Positions 43,999 through 55,184 of a stretch of DNA of 64,000 nt are shown in pieces (the first letter of the stretch is position 1; every line of letters begins with the position of its first letter). Source of the DNA: Wyeomyia smithii (taxonomy: Eukaryota > Arthropoda > Insecta > Diptera > Culicidae); the NCBI RefSeq assembly GCF_029784165.1, contig NC_073695.1, positions 228,193,916 through 228,257,915 of the forward strand, written 5' to 3'. The notes beneath the pieces are model-generated. The model worked only from the letters and a program-made list of their open reading frames with translations. It was not told the origin of the DNA and did not search any database. A program made the translations under genes and the position numbers.

Positions 43999-45312
43999 GC
44001 AGCCTTCGCTGCGTGCAAGCGAATCTCCATCACGCAAAAGGCGCCTCGGGTGTTCTTTGCAGGAGATTCGCCAAAGAGCAGCTAGCGGCTGCATTCATCC
44101 AGGAGGCGTGGATCAACGAATCCAAAGTTCTCGGACTTAACGCTCCTAACGGTAGGTTAATCTACTGTGACACGCAGTCCAAACCAAGAACTGCAGTTCT
44201 GCTAAATAGAGAATTAAAATTTGTACCTATTACAGAATTTATCCAACGCGACGTCGTTGCCGTCACGGTTGAAGTACCGACAACCAGAGGAAAGCAGGAA
44301 ATGGTTGTCGCGTCGGCCTACTTCCCGGGCGACCAAGGTGATATACCGCCACCCGAAGTTGCTGCGCTCGTGCGGTACTGCAAGGCCATCAACAAGCCGT
44401 TTCTGGTCGGCTGCGATGCCAACGCTCACCACACGATCTGGGGCAGCTCGGACACCAACACCAGGGGTGAGTACCTACTTGAATACCTTACTTCTAACGA
44501 TGTCAATGTATGTAATGTAGGGAATAACCCCACGTTTATCAACGCTATCAGACAGGAGGTCCTTGAACTCACTCTGTGTAGCGCCTCTATTTCTGAAAGA
44601 ATTAAAAATTGGCATGTCTCCGATGAAACTAGTTTGTCGGACCACAGACACATCGTTTTTAATATAGAGGCTAACCCTCTGAAAAGAGAGCTGTTCAGAA
44701 ATCCTAAGAATACAGATTGGGAATCCTTTAAGGAACACCTGATCGATTCACGAACTTTCAGTTACAGCAACATTCGAAATTCAGTTGACCTGTATTCGGC
44801 AGCAAATGATCTACAAAACAGAATCATGGATGCTTTCGACGCTAACTGTCCACTAACACAGCGGTCAGTATGCCGTGACGTACCCTGGTGGAATGATCAA
44901 CTTAGTGACCTTCGTCGGGAAACTAGGCGGTTGTTCAACAGGGCAAAAGTCACGTCTAACTGGGACGACTACAGGGCGTCCCTCACTAAGTACAACGCCG
45001 AGCTACGCAAGGCTAAACGGAAATCCAGAGTTAGTTTCTGTGAAAGAATCCAAACTCTGCCGGAAGCTACGCGGCTCCAAAAGGCGATGTCCAAGGCCAT
45101 ACTAACGGTTTAGGACAAGTGAGGAAAGAGGATGGATGCCTCACTGTCACTACCAAGGAAACGCTGGAGGTTCTTATGAACACCCACTTTCCTGGATCGA
45201 CAGAGACCGAAGAACTGATTAGACAGGACAACTCGAGACATATGGCGTCTCGGGAGTCCATCCTGCTGGCCCGTCGACTGTTCACGGAAGCTTCAATAGG
45301 CTGGGCTCTAAG
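43995..45312 (+). pseudogene. LINE ORF2, 5' part: APE-type endonuclease
   Basis: The frame opens at GTG 43995, overlapping the ORF1 stop, and encodes an endonuclease with QANLHHAK, IQEAW, GCDANAHH, and LSDHRHI, the usual N, E, D/N and D/H residues. A linker with PWWNDQLSDLRRETRRLF follows. The frame ends at TAG 45111-45113 but continues in another frame (MRKEDGCLTVTT...ASIGWALS) to the element border, so one frameshift separates them. The matching downstream part lies inverted at 39762-42080. Confidence 0.75.
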
Positions 45313-45508
45313 CGCCCTTTGCTAAAAACTTGATTTAAATAATTTTATCGATTTATACAAAAGAAAGGATTCTTGCCATGAATTGTGTGAGTTTTTTCGT
45401 AACCAATGGTGTAATAAAACGATTTGTTTACATTTTGTTAGTTGCGCCCTAAACGCGAATCACTCCGGAAATGTTCCTTATCGTTTGACGCAGATTTTTA
45501 TTATGATA

Positions 45509-46235
45509 CTAGCTGACCCGGCAAACTTCGTACCGCCGCCTTGAGTTTTATTGACTGCTGCTAAAACATACCCAAGATAAGTTCTGGCTATGATTTGTTT
45601 TTAGATTTTTTATTTCATGCCTGCGCTCGTAAAATTCTACGTTTTTATTTCATTGAACACCTATCATGAAGCACCTTTCAACCATAATCAAATCATTTCA
45701 ATACATTTCTGAAAATATACTGTCATTCTTCTAAATATTCTGAAATTATTACGTTTTTTATTCAATTATTCAAAAGCTTGACTTAATGCAAACATAGTAA
45801 TACACTTCTGCCTGGCCAATCTCACTGGAACAGATTTTATAAAAAGCTTCAGAATTCTAAATAATTCGAGCTTAAAATTCGGAATATACGAAACATGTGA
45901 AAGTGGTCAAGACGGTCCTAGCCACTAAATTCTATATATTCCAAAATGTCGGGGTCAGGGTCACGTGGATATGCGACATAGAGCTGTCCATGTGAGAAGC
46001 ATGAATACTCGGAGTTTATGCCACAAATTTTCAGTGACTGTCCTTGGGTTTTATCAATAGTCATCGCGGATGCGCGACGCACGGGAAATTGCAGACGTTT
46101 AAAACTTAACGGCAAATCGGTAGGAGTAGTCGAGATACGCGGGATTATTACGACTTCTCCTTTCTAGTTTCCTGTCAGAATTGTCGCTTCAAGGACATTT
46201 GCCATCGGGTAGTGGCAGCAATGCATCTGTTCGGT
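45509..46235 (-). mobile_element. Helitron 3' part with helicase remnant
   Basis: On the minus strand the 3' end reads GTTTGCCGGGTCAGCTAG at 45509 with T after it, the same terminus as Helitron copies 1 and 3. About 400 bp upstream lies helicase coding sequence, where the C-terminal helicase of an autonomous Helitron should be. The 5' part of the element could not be traced beyond about 46235. Confidence 0.65.
45918..46235 (-). pseudogene. Helitron helicase C-terminal remnant
   Basis: Minus-strand reading gives EATILTGN, a stop, KGEVVIIPRI, then LPLSFKRLQFPVRRASAMTI and DKTQGQSLKICGI...CFSHGQLYVA. FKRLQFPVR plus AMTI.K.QGQSL and CFSHGQLYVA is the conserved end of the PIF1-like helicase of Helitrons (motifs V and VI). 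An in-frame TAG follows LTGN, and the final arginine-containing ACSR motif reads AYPR. Non-functional fragment. Confidence 0.75.
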
Positions 46236-47284
46236 GGTAAATTTGACCTTGAATCTATAAAGTAGTTGTATTTGAAAATATTTGATTAGCATTTTTCTCT
46301 CAATTGAGTGTTTAAGTTACTATACTTTATTTTTCTTTTGTTCAAGACTCGTTTGAAGACTATGGAAACTAAGTGTGTAACTGACGATTCTGAGATATAT
46401 GGGGTGTCGAACGTCGGCGCATTTCGAGCTCGTCTTGTTCTTAACCGATCAACTTCTCTTCGGGACTCGTATATTTCCTGACTTTTTAATATTCTATCTT
46501 CAGTGTTGCGGAGCCTGACACTTCTATTGACCTGCTATTACTCGTGTCTTAACTCGCAAAACTGGAACAAAAATAACGAATTTAATTTTAATTCAACGGC
46601 ATGTTAAGTAATTGAACATTCCACTTACAACAACTTTATCTGAAGAAAAAAACACTTCGACCACAGCAGAAATTTGTCAAAGTCAACTGGAAGATATGCA
46701 AGAATCAGTTTGAACATGTACATTAGGAAACATTCCTTTTATAACATACCCTCAGCGGCACCTTCGTTAGGAAGCATTCCCACTTCATGAGGAAGAAAAT
46801 TATTCGAAACCAACTGAAACCAGTATGAATACTTCTCAGAATTCTTGCAAAAACACATTATTATTTTTAATCTATAATGTTTATTACGTACCGACAGTGT
46901 CTTCTCTTCTCTTGAAAAACAGTCACAGCACAAATTCACAGAAACTGACGTTGAATTTAAGTGGAATCAACAGAAAACAATACAAAAATGAAGGCTATCG
47001 TTTGAGTACGCCCCGGTGATGAAAACTTGTTTCGGATTTTTCCGATCAAAGGCAACAAAAAATCGTTACTCACTAAAACTCACAGAAAACCTCTCAGAAT
47101 CTCAGAAGGGCGGGAAATATCAAGGGTTGGTATTTAACGTTTTATAACTTTTCCTGTTAATTTTCGTTATTGCCATGGCATAGTGACAATGTGGTTTTGT
47201 CCTGAGCAAAAATTCTCGCAAAACCTAATGGCCAACCATTTTTCGGGTATCTTTTTTTTACAAACTTACATGATACCAATTGTT
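46236..47284. other. intergenic or transposon-derived DNA, nothing recognised
   Basis: This may be part of the decayed Helitron but no Rep or helicase motif is visible. No gene is supported. Confidence 0.35.
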
Positions 47285-47475
47285 TTTCACGTGACTATGT
47301 AACATATAGCTGTTTATGCGAGAATATGCATGTTTTAGGTTTAATGCCACCAGTTATCAGGGCTTCGGGCATTATCGAATATCACGCAACTGCGGAGCGC
47401 GAAAGTTTATACAAACGTTTGAAATTAAATGGTAAATTGGTAGGTAATATCTGGATACACGGAGCTTCGGAACTT
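47285..47475 (-). pseudogene. second, more decayed Helitron helicase remnant
   Basis: On the minus strand LPTNLPFNFKRLYKLSRSAVA, a stop, and then GGIKPKTCIFSHKQLYVT line up with the remnant at 45918-46235 (LPLSFKRLQFPVRRASA ... CFSHGQLYVA). Two stops interrupt it. It is an older copy of the same family in the same orientation. Confidence 0.55.
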
Positions 47476-48985
47476 TCGCTTCAATGACATTAATATTTCA
47501 TCTGATTTTTGAGGCAGATCTGCTGCCTAAGCACAGTGCAACATTATAGTTTTTAATTCAACATTCAACAATTAATTGTAAATTCAGAGATTTGTAGGAA
47601 TGCAATAGTGCTATTTAACGAAACATGAACAGAAATCAATGTTTTTTGAGAAGCAAAAACTACACGTTCATTTTACCAGCTACCAGAATCATTGCAGCAT
47701 GAGCAAATGTCAATGATCTAAGTCACTGTGCATTTTAGAGAAAATTGAACAGATTGATTAGATCCGAGCAATGGAAAATTAAATCATCGCACATGTAGTG
47801 TTATTCTTGTTCTATCTTTTCATTTAACAGATAAATAAAACGATTTTTTGCAACTTTACTCTAATAAGCCAGAAATTAGATTTACATTATCAAGCATATG
47901 CCCTTGAATTAAATCGAAGCCACGTTAAGAGCATTCACATGCTTGTCGAGTTTGTTCCTACCACGCTTTGGCTCTTTTGCATAGAAAAGGTGTAGTAGGC
48001 AGCGAAAACGAATATCACCTAATACGTGAATCAATAACAGGTGCTTGTTTACTCAACTACGACGCCTCAATAACGACGCTACAACAACTTGTCTACCGGT
48101 CATAGCCTACAATCATAGTAATCTAATGACGTTGTTCTTGGAGTAAAAGGCGGGAAAAACCAAAAATATATTTCAATTTTTTTCTAACTTTATCAGTTGA
48201 TTATTGTTATTTTTATGGCCTATTAACTCGTCGAAGATGAAGACAAACAAACACAAAAAGAATCATTCAAGTCCGTTGATTCTAATTCGAGTGAAACGCA
48301 ATTTTTGTGTGATGAAGGCGAAGTGTATCGCTCGATAGGTTTTTTTCACCAAAATGAACCAAATTTGAATCTGCGCTTCGGATGTACGGCATTAAACCCT
48401 TTACGACCCGACCTTTTTATGTTTTGCACAAACTTGTTAACTTGTTGGTTACTGTTTTCGAGTGAGTAGTTTTTCAATGTCATATAGTGTAATATTGTCC
48501 TAATGTAAATCAATTTGTACGTAAAATGTGAAATATATTTTGGGCCTTGATGATGCTCCCATAGAAGGACCGAAACGTTGGTGATGAGCAGATAGAAATC
48601 AACGCGATTCATTGGACTGCAAGCCGAAATATAAATCCCTTAAATAATACATCAATTCCAGTCGAAAACTTAGGTATTTATAAAATATGAAATGGAGAAT
48701 TTTTTCGTTGATTAGTATAGTGGTTTCAAACAGCTGGTGTTCCCATATTCCGATTGAGAAGGTAAAACTTTTGAGCCCTACTTCTAAATAAAATTCGAAG
48801 AGTCGATTTTCATTACCACCTTAATAATCATGTTATTTTGATCTTTATAATTTCGTCAATTGGTCGATGTAGGAGCCTCGAGTGGTCATTACAGTATTGT
48901 TAAAATGAGAGCCCAGAGGAGCCCCTGATTTGAAAAAAATCAATTTTCTCTTTAGTTGATTTGTATTTCGGTGAATATATAGGTA
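47476..48985. other. intergenic DNA, nothing recognised
   Basis: No supported gene. Near 48560, GACCGAAACGTTGGTGATGAGCAGAT recalls the CGAAACGTCGG.../GATGAGCAGA words of the foldback at 55424-55760 and may be a remnant of it. Confidence 0.35.
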
Positions 48986-49225
48986 TTGGTGATCCCCGTG
49001 GCTCTGTGGTTAGCGATGTCAGTCGGCTAGCTCTCCCACACGGTTGTGATATCGGGTTCGATTCCTGATCGAGTCGAGGATTTTTTCAAGCTGGGAATGT
49101 TCTCGACTCGGTGCCCCAGTGCAAAATGTACCAAAAACAATATCGATAACGAATTCTTTCAACTAATCCAGTTGATCGAGACCACTTTTAGTCTTCAGGC
49201 TAAGCGTGCGATATTGATATAGGTG
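48986..49225 (+). mobile_element. tRNA-derived SINE
   Basis: A box-A-like GTGGCTCTGTGGTTAGCGATG near 48999 and the box B GGGTTCGATTCC at 49054-49065 give a tRNA-like head of about 80 nt. A tRNA-unrelated body follows (GTTCTCGACTCGGTGCCCCAGTGC). Lack of a clean cloverleaf and presence of the body argue for a SINE. It lies about 380 bp below the 3' end of pseudogene E. Confidence 0.6.
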
Positions 49226-49357
49226 AAATCCTTTAATTACCCCGTTTAACTCATTCAGTTATATATTAACTCTGTAGGTAGAAGAATCGATATATTTCAT
49301 ACATAACATACTATAGCCATAACTAGTGTTTTCACCCTATAACAGTAACTGTATCCA

Positions 49358-49560
49358 TAACACTGATAAGCTAGAGGACGATAATCCGAAGTTTTCATTG
49401 GGGTCCGGTGATGGCTTGCGCAGATCTGATCTACCTAGCAGGCTTGGAACGTACAGAAAAGTCTGAAAGGGTTCAATAAAACACGCTCCTGAACAAACAT
49501 TTGGACGCTATGAGCTGCTAACCAAAACAGAAACAATATATTATATTTCTTGTTAAATAT
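49358..49560 (+). repeat. 3' flank shared with gene F
   Basis: CACTGATAAGCTAGAG.AC.ATAATCC and GCGCAGATC...AGGCTTG.AA.GTACG match 57588-57790, at the same distance beyond the stop of the P450. It is part of the duplication that created E and F. Confidence 0.65.
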
Positions 49561-49603
49561 TGCACATAACCGTTTCTATAATATTTTTTTTAAGTAAAAT
49601 TAG

Positions 49604-51285
49604 TCAGTCCTCCTTCGTATTTCTTGGCCGAAACTCCAACCAAACACCTTTCTCCGACTGTAGAGTAAAGTTCTTCTTTGACATCTGAACGGGTATCTGA
49701 GTTGTCTCGGTCGGTTCCAAGCTAAAATCCTTCAAAAGGTAATACACGATCACTTTAACTTCCATCAGGGCCAACCGCGATCCGATACAGTTCTTTGGGC
49801 CAATACCAAAAGGTAAATATGTATTAGGATTTATACTGGACCGATTTTCTTCGTTAAATCGCTCCGGATCAAACCGTTCTGGGTTAGGATAATGCTTTGG
49901 ATCCCGTTGAATTGCGATCGATGGAATGAGAATGGATCGCCCTTTCTCAATGATGAATCGCGTGCCAACTCCGTCGTCGAATTGATAATCCTTGTTGCAG
50001 TACCGTTCCGAGTGTAAATTCGGTGGCCACTTACGAAGCGCCTCTGAAACCACCATGTCTAAGTACTGCATTTTCTGTAATATTTCGTACGTAAGGGGCG
50101 CTCCATTCAGCGACTTTTCCGTCTGAGTGATTTCTTCGTATACTGAACTTCTGGGTTTGCTAAAATTTCATAACACAAAAATGTGATACAAGTAGAGGTA
50201 GTTTCGAAACCAGCGAAGAAAAACAGGAAACATTGAGCGATCAGTTCATTCTCCGACCACACCCGAGAGTGTGTGGATTTTCCAATGCTAGATTCTTCCA
50301 CCGTTGCGAATCCTGCATCCTTCGATTCCAATTCGTCCTGCAGATGTTTCAGGGTGCCTCGGCGCACTTCCATCAGCATATGGATCATATCGTTCCGTAC
50401 GATTCCCTGCGCTTGCCTCCGCGCCATGTTGTCCACAATGATTGACTTGAAATATTCCGTTGATTTGGCATCGAACAGATCAATTCAGTTTGTTAGCCAA
50501 TGACGGTATAAATTGCATGATCAAATATTTGAAGAAAATTGTTATCGAAGAAAAGTCAACCAGTTTTTTACCCGTCAGGTAGAATTCGTGATCACGGTTT
50601 TGCACGGAATCCATCTCCATCCTAAAGGCGACGGTAGCAATAACATCATTCGCGAATCTCGAAAACATATCCTTCATTTCATACTCCAGGCTTACCCCTT
50701 TACGAGCCTCAGCAGTAAAAAAAGCAGTCAACGACTGGGCCGTCTAAGCTACCAGCCGAAACATCTGTCGCATCTCACTACCAGTGAAAGCAGGACTCAA
50801 GGTAGCACGCATTTCGCGCCACTTTTGACCCCGCATTGCAAACAGCGAATTACCAAATAAACTGTAGTCGTTGTTCTGATCCAGAGGCAAGATCGGAGTA
50901 CGATCGGTAAAAAAGTCAAAATCTTTCACACAGATTTTCCCGATCATCTCCGGATCACGCAGAATATAAACTCCACCGATTAAGTCGTAGAATCCTGAAA
51001 TCCTGTGTGTAGATAGGAAAGCGCACATTAGTTTGGTTTTTAATTGGGATAGTAATCAATCAGTACTCACTTGGCATCTGAGAATGCGTTGTATATGGTT
51101 TACAGATGTGATACAACATCCTTGCGCCGAAATAGTACCGAACCAAAATTGCCAAACAGGAAGGTTGGTTTCATACTTGGCACCGGTTTTGTTAGGAAGT
51201 ACAGATATTTTTGCGCTATGTAATGGTAGCACAGTAGAATTATAGCCCCGATGGCAAATGCCGTGGATAGATCGATTGCCACCAT
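49604..51285 (-). pseudogene. CYP9 pseudogene E
   Basis: A close paralogue of gene F. Exon 1 is 51071-51285 and exon 2 is 49604-51002; the 68-nt intron has normal borders. Four lesions are visible: TAA in exon 1 after SHL (near 51100), TAG in place of a Ser codon near 50743, a 2-nt loss near 50485 and a 7-nt loss near 50142. The haem region survives as FGIGPKNCIG, where the other genes have PRNC. The I helix AGFETTST and K-helix EALR remain. The gene cannot make a full P450. Since gene F is intact and both share flanks, loss followed or accompanied a tandem duplication. Confidence 0.85.
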
Positions 51286-52160
51286 GTTCACGGTTTTTCC
51301 ATTTGATTCGCACCTAGCACTGAGTTATTATTTAGTTAATAGATAGAGGAATAAAAGGAGACTTATTTTGTTCAGTTCACACCTAGAGTTGTTCACAGAC
51401 TGTTTCGAGTGAACATAGCATTCTGGTTGACCGTAAATTTGCGATTACGTTATCCCTGGGCGCACGGATAGATATATTTTTTTTATTCACACTCAAAAGC
51501 GATAATGGAATCCGCGCACACTACAACTACGAGCGATAGGGCCAATAAGCCTGTTAAAGTGTGAGTTTCAAGATTTCTACGCAGGAATGCATTGAAACCC
51601 ATGATACTTTTGCCTACCATAACATGCGTTTTGACTAAATTATGGCCGGAATATCATAAAGCGTTTCTTGTTGCTGAAAAATCTAAGACACGACCGTATA
51701 ACTGACGTAGAATACACACTCTTCCCGATCAACAAATTGTTATTTAATACAATTGTTCGTCGGGTTGGCATTCGAAATTTTTGAACAACGAAACTGATGC
51801 AAATTTCTCAATTTTTGAACAAACATCACGAATATTTTATTATTATTAATGCGCTTCTTGGTTGACAATCTATAAAAAATCAGTTTCATTCTATTTGCAC
51901 GATATATTGATAAACTTGTTCAAAAAATTAATCGCAGGCTACATATTTATTATTCTGCCTTATACGTAGCTATTTACGATGCTTTTAATTGACTTTTTCA
52001 AGTGTGGCTAATTCGAGAATTGCGTCGATTTTTGCTATTGATAGAAAACTCATGTGTACTGTATAGTACTGAGAATTAAAAGCAAGTGGTCGTCCCAAAG
52101 GTAGGAAACTAGTAGAATAAATGTAAACTGGAACCGATTTTAAAATATACACCCGAGTCA
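51286..52160. other. upstream DNA of pseudogene E
   Basis: 51368-51440 (TTGTTCAGTTCA, CACAGACTGTTT, ATTCTGGTTGACC) matches the upstream region of gene F at 59730-59800. 51684-51712 carries the AAGACACGACCG motif also found at the ends of the MITE at 23793. Otherwise nothing is recognised. Confidence 0.45.
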
Positions 52161-52296
52161 CGCGAAAGTCAGGCGACAAAAAAATGATGATTTGATGAAA
52201 TTAAGCCGTGCGATTGCTTTAAATGCCTACGGAGAAGACTATCGAGGCAAGTGGGCGGGGCCACGCACACGGTATTATGGGAGAAAGTAAAAAAAG
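52161..52296 (+). repeat. dispersed repeat, copy 2
   Basis: Matches the minus strand of 1721-1855 for about 135 bp. Here it ends just upstream of a TATA-like TATAAAG at 52322 and an ATG at 52386, so it may be upstream DNA of a small multicopy gene or a transposon end. Confidence 0.6.
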
Positions 52297-52385
52297 TTCG
52301 GGCGTTGTTTTTTTTTCTAGGTATAAAGACGAACGTTGCGAGCGAACTGCATTAGTTTACTGTCAACTGTTCAACATCATTAAGA

Positions 52386-52507
52386 TGGCATCTAGTACAC
52401 AAGCGGCAGAGCAGCCAAGTTTAGTCTCCCATACTAGATTAATGCAACTACACAACTCGGATAAATCGTTTGAAAAATGTGTTGCCATTGCTGTGTCACA
52501 ATATAAA
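52386..52507 (+). CDS. truncated gene-like frame cut by a Helitron
   Basis: TATAAAG (52322) lies 64 nt before an ATG in an AAGATGG context. The frame MASSTQAAEQPSLVSHTRLM continues about 40 codons to the Helitron border at 52508, where it is cut. Protein-like composition and the promoter-like upstream suggest the first part of a gene or of a transposon frame. I do not recognise it, and beyond the Helitron only a SINE follows. If real, the gene is now broken. Confidence 0.25.
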
Positions 52508-54797
52508 ACTATACATATAAAAATGCAGCTCTGTCTGTCTGTCTTTCTGTCTGTCTGTTCCATATAGGCTTGGAAACTACTGAACCGATCTCCTGGAAGG
52601 GAGGGGTCCCATACAAATGAAACACAAATTCATGCACATCTCGAAAACTTACCAAGCAAATGGAACCAAACTTGGCAGGTGGATGTTTTTAGGGGTATCA
52701 AATATATCCATAACAGTTTGACGCCCCTCCCTCTTTTAAAAAAGGAGGGGTTACGTACAAAAGAAACACAAATATCGCACGGCTCGAGAACCAATACACC
52801 AAATAGAACCAAATTTGGCATGTAAATGTTTTTAGAGGTAACAAATATGTCCATAATGTTTCGACACCCCTCCCTCTTATGTGAGGGAGGGGTTCCAAAC
52901 AAATGAAACACAAATTTCTGCACTTCTCGAAAACTAACCAAATAAATGAAACCAAATTCGGCAGGTGAATATTTTTAGGGGTAACAAAGATGCCTATAAT
53001 GTTTCGACACCCCTTCTTCTTCTGAAAGGAGGGGTTTCACACAAATTTCTGCACATCTTGAGAAATAATCAAGCAAATGGAACCGAATTTGGTATGTTGA
53101 GGTTTCTGAGAGCAAGAAAATTTTCGACTCCAGACGCCATAGTTAAATTTAGGATGGAAACTTCCGGTTTCTATCTGGAAAATGTCTCCAAATATCATTT
53201 TAAAATCCAAGATGGCGACTTTCGGTTTCTGGAAAACAGCAGGATATAACCACCCATTATGGGTATTTCCGAAATCGCGATGATGCATTGAAACCACAAA
53301 TCGACCTCCGACAACCTTTTGAGTTGTAAAATGGCGACCTCCGGTGACTGGAAAACTGCCGAAAATGACCAAATACCACCTAATATGGGTGTTTTTTAAC
53401 CAGAATGACCCTCAGAGGCCAGAAATTGTCTCCAAATGCCATTTTAAAATCCAATATGGTGACTTCCGGTTTCTGAAAAACAGCGGCAAATGACCAATTG
53501 TGAACTAATTGAATGAACCAATTGTGAGATGGCGACTTCCGGTGACTGGATAAAAAAAAAAACGAAAATGACCAAATACCACCTAATATGGGTGTTTCTT
53601 TAACCAGGATGACGCTCAGAGGCCAGAAATCGTTTCTGAATACCATTTTAAAATCCAATATGACGACTTCCAGTTTCTGAAAAACAACGAGATATGACCA
53701 AATACCACCCAATATGGGTATTTCCGAAATCGTGATGATGCATTGAAACCACAAATCGACCTCAGAAAACATTTTGAGTTGTAAAATGGTAACTTTTTGA
53801 CTGGAAAACTGCCGAAAATGACCCAAAAACAACCAAATATGGGTGTTTCTTCAACCAGAATGATGCTCAGAGGCTAGAAAGTGTCACAAAATGTCATTTT
53901 GAAATACAAGATGGCGACTTCCGGTTTCTGGAAAATAGCCGAAAATGACCAAATACCATCCAATATGAGTGTTTATTTAACCAGAATGACGCTCATAAAC
54001 CAGAAATTGTCTTCAAATGCCATTTTGAAATCCAATATGGCGACTTCCGGCTCCTAAACAACAGTGGGAAATGACTAAATAACACTCAATATGGGTATTT
54101 CCGGGATTGCTATGATGCACTGAAGCCACAAATGCAACTGCCGAAAACGACCAAATACCACCCAATATGGGTGTTTCTTCAAACAGACTGATGCTCAGAG
54201 GCCAGAAATTGTCTCTAAATACCGTTTTAAAATCCAAGATGGCGACTTCCGCTTTCTGAAAAACAGCCAAAAACCACCGATTTCCATCCAATATGAGATG
54301 CTGCAATACCAGAATAATACACAGGAGCTAGAATCGACCACAGACTCCATTTTGAATTCTAAGATGGTGACTTTCGGTTTCTGGAAAACAGCCGAAAATG
54401 ACTTAATAACACCTACTATGAGTGTTTCTTTAACCAGAATGATGCATGAAGCTAAAAATGAAATTGAATTGTAAGATGGCAACTTCTGGGAAACAGCCGA
54501 ATACTGCTGCATATGAGTATTTCCGGAATCGAAATAATGTATAGAAGCCAAGCATTAACCCTGGACTTGAATTCGAAGATGACCACTCTCAGTTACTGAA
54601 AAACAACGAAAATAACTGAATACCACTCAATATGAGTATTTCGGGAATAGAGGTGATGTACTAAAGGCAAAAGACGAGGATGTTCCAATAATTTCAAACG
54701 ATATAAACAAATCGCAAAAAATCAATGGATTTGGAATGTTGAAAATTGTTAAATTAAACACAAAAATAGGCGGGACGAAGTTTGTCGGGTCAGCTAG
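52508..54797 (+). mobile_element. non-autonomous Helitron with expanded array I (copy 3)
   Basis: It starts CTATACATATAAAAATGC (first T changed to A) and ends GGGTCAGCTAG at 54797 with T after it. Array II units (hairpin CCCCTCC...GGAGGGG) occupy about 52570-53100 and array I units about 53100-54650, more than in copy 1. ACAATATAAA occurs on both sides (52498-52507 and 54799-54808), which is unusual since Helitrons do not duplicate their target. Open frames of 70-150 codons inside are repeat by-products. Confidence 0.7.
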
Positions 54798-54823
54798 TAC
54801 AATATAAACATGGTATAATCAAC

Positions 54824-54945
54824 TTGGTCTCGAGGTACGATGCTGGCCTAACAAGCCAGTCGTCGTAAGTTCGAATCTCGGCTCGGGAGAAACTGTTAGT
54901 GTCAATAGGATCATAGCGCTAGTCCCGCAATAGTCCTGTAAACTT
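54824..54945 (+). mobile_element. tRNA-derived SINE head
   Basis: The sequence GGTCTCGAGGTACGATGCTGG (box A region) and GTTCGAATCTC (box B, 54869-54879) form a tRNA-like head followed by GGCTCGGGAGAAACTGTTAGTG. The same head occurs on the minus strand at 62930-63010 with a longer body, so it is a SINE family (Feilai-like by structure) rather than a tRNA gene. Confidence 0.6.
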
Positions 54946-55184
54946 AACAGATTTCGAAAACCATACAAACATAAGATCGTCGCCTGCTGCGCTGCGGCAA
55001 GTCTGCTTGCTATCCGTCGATGCGGTTTTCAGTGAATCACCCTTTTGCTACAGTGATCGGATGAACAATGTAGACTACATTGCTGCATGCTAGCTTTTAT
55101 ATATGACTAGTGACAGTTATACCTCCGGTGGGCGTGTCGTTTTGCACTCGAGCGAACAAATCGTTTACAAAGGAAGTAGTCCAG

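Larger units (their letters stand above)
39658..45312. mobile_element. LOA/Lian-like LINE with inverted 5' half
   Basis: The 3' half (39658 to about 42080) lies on the minus strand, and the 5' half (about 42081-45312) on the plus strand. Together they cover a whole element: 5' UTR, ORF1, endonuclease, reverse transcriptase, RNase H and A-rich tail. The two halves break at almost the same point of ORF2: one ends GWALS, the other starts DPMKSPGPDG. CGCCCTTT flanks both outer ends (39650-39657 and 45313-45320), so it entered as a single insertion with an internal inversion, as produced by twin priming. ORF order and the VIKGCPQGGVFSPLLW motif fit the LOA clade, to which mosquito Lian belongs. 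Stops and frameshifts make this copy dead. Confidence 0.75.
39144..45472. mobile_element. inverted-repeat element holding the LOA LINE
   Basis: TCCGGAGTGATTTGCG near 39148 and GGGCGCAACTAACAAAA up to about 39183 reappear inverted at 45436-45472 (TTTTGTTAGTTGCGCCC ... CGAATCACTCCGGA). The LINE at 39658-45312 lies between these arms, so an element of roughly 650 bp was the LINE's target. Its left part contains a 44-bp tandem duplication (39384-39472, CCTTAAAGCATTCTGACAAC twice). It has no coding capacity; class unknown. Confidence 0.45.

Noticed and set aside
52300..52420. Histone gene promoter and start
   Set aside because: TATA box, short leader and ATG looked histone-like, but the encoded residues do not resemble any core or linker histone I know.
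54824..54900. tRNA gene
   Set aside because: Boxes A and B are present but the cloverleaf is poor and the same head with a tail recurs at 62930-63010. The 48986 head also continues into a non-tRNA body. These are SINEs.
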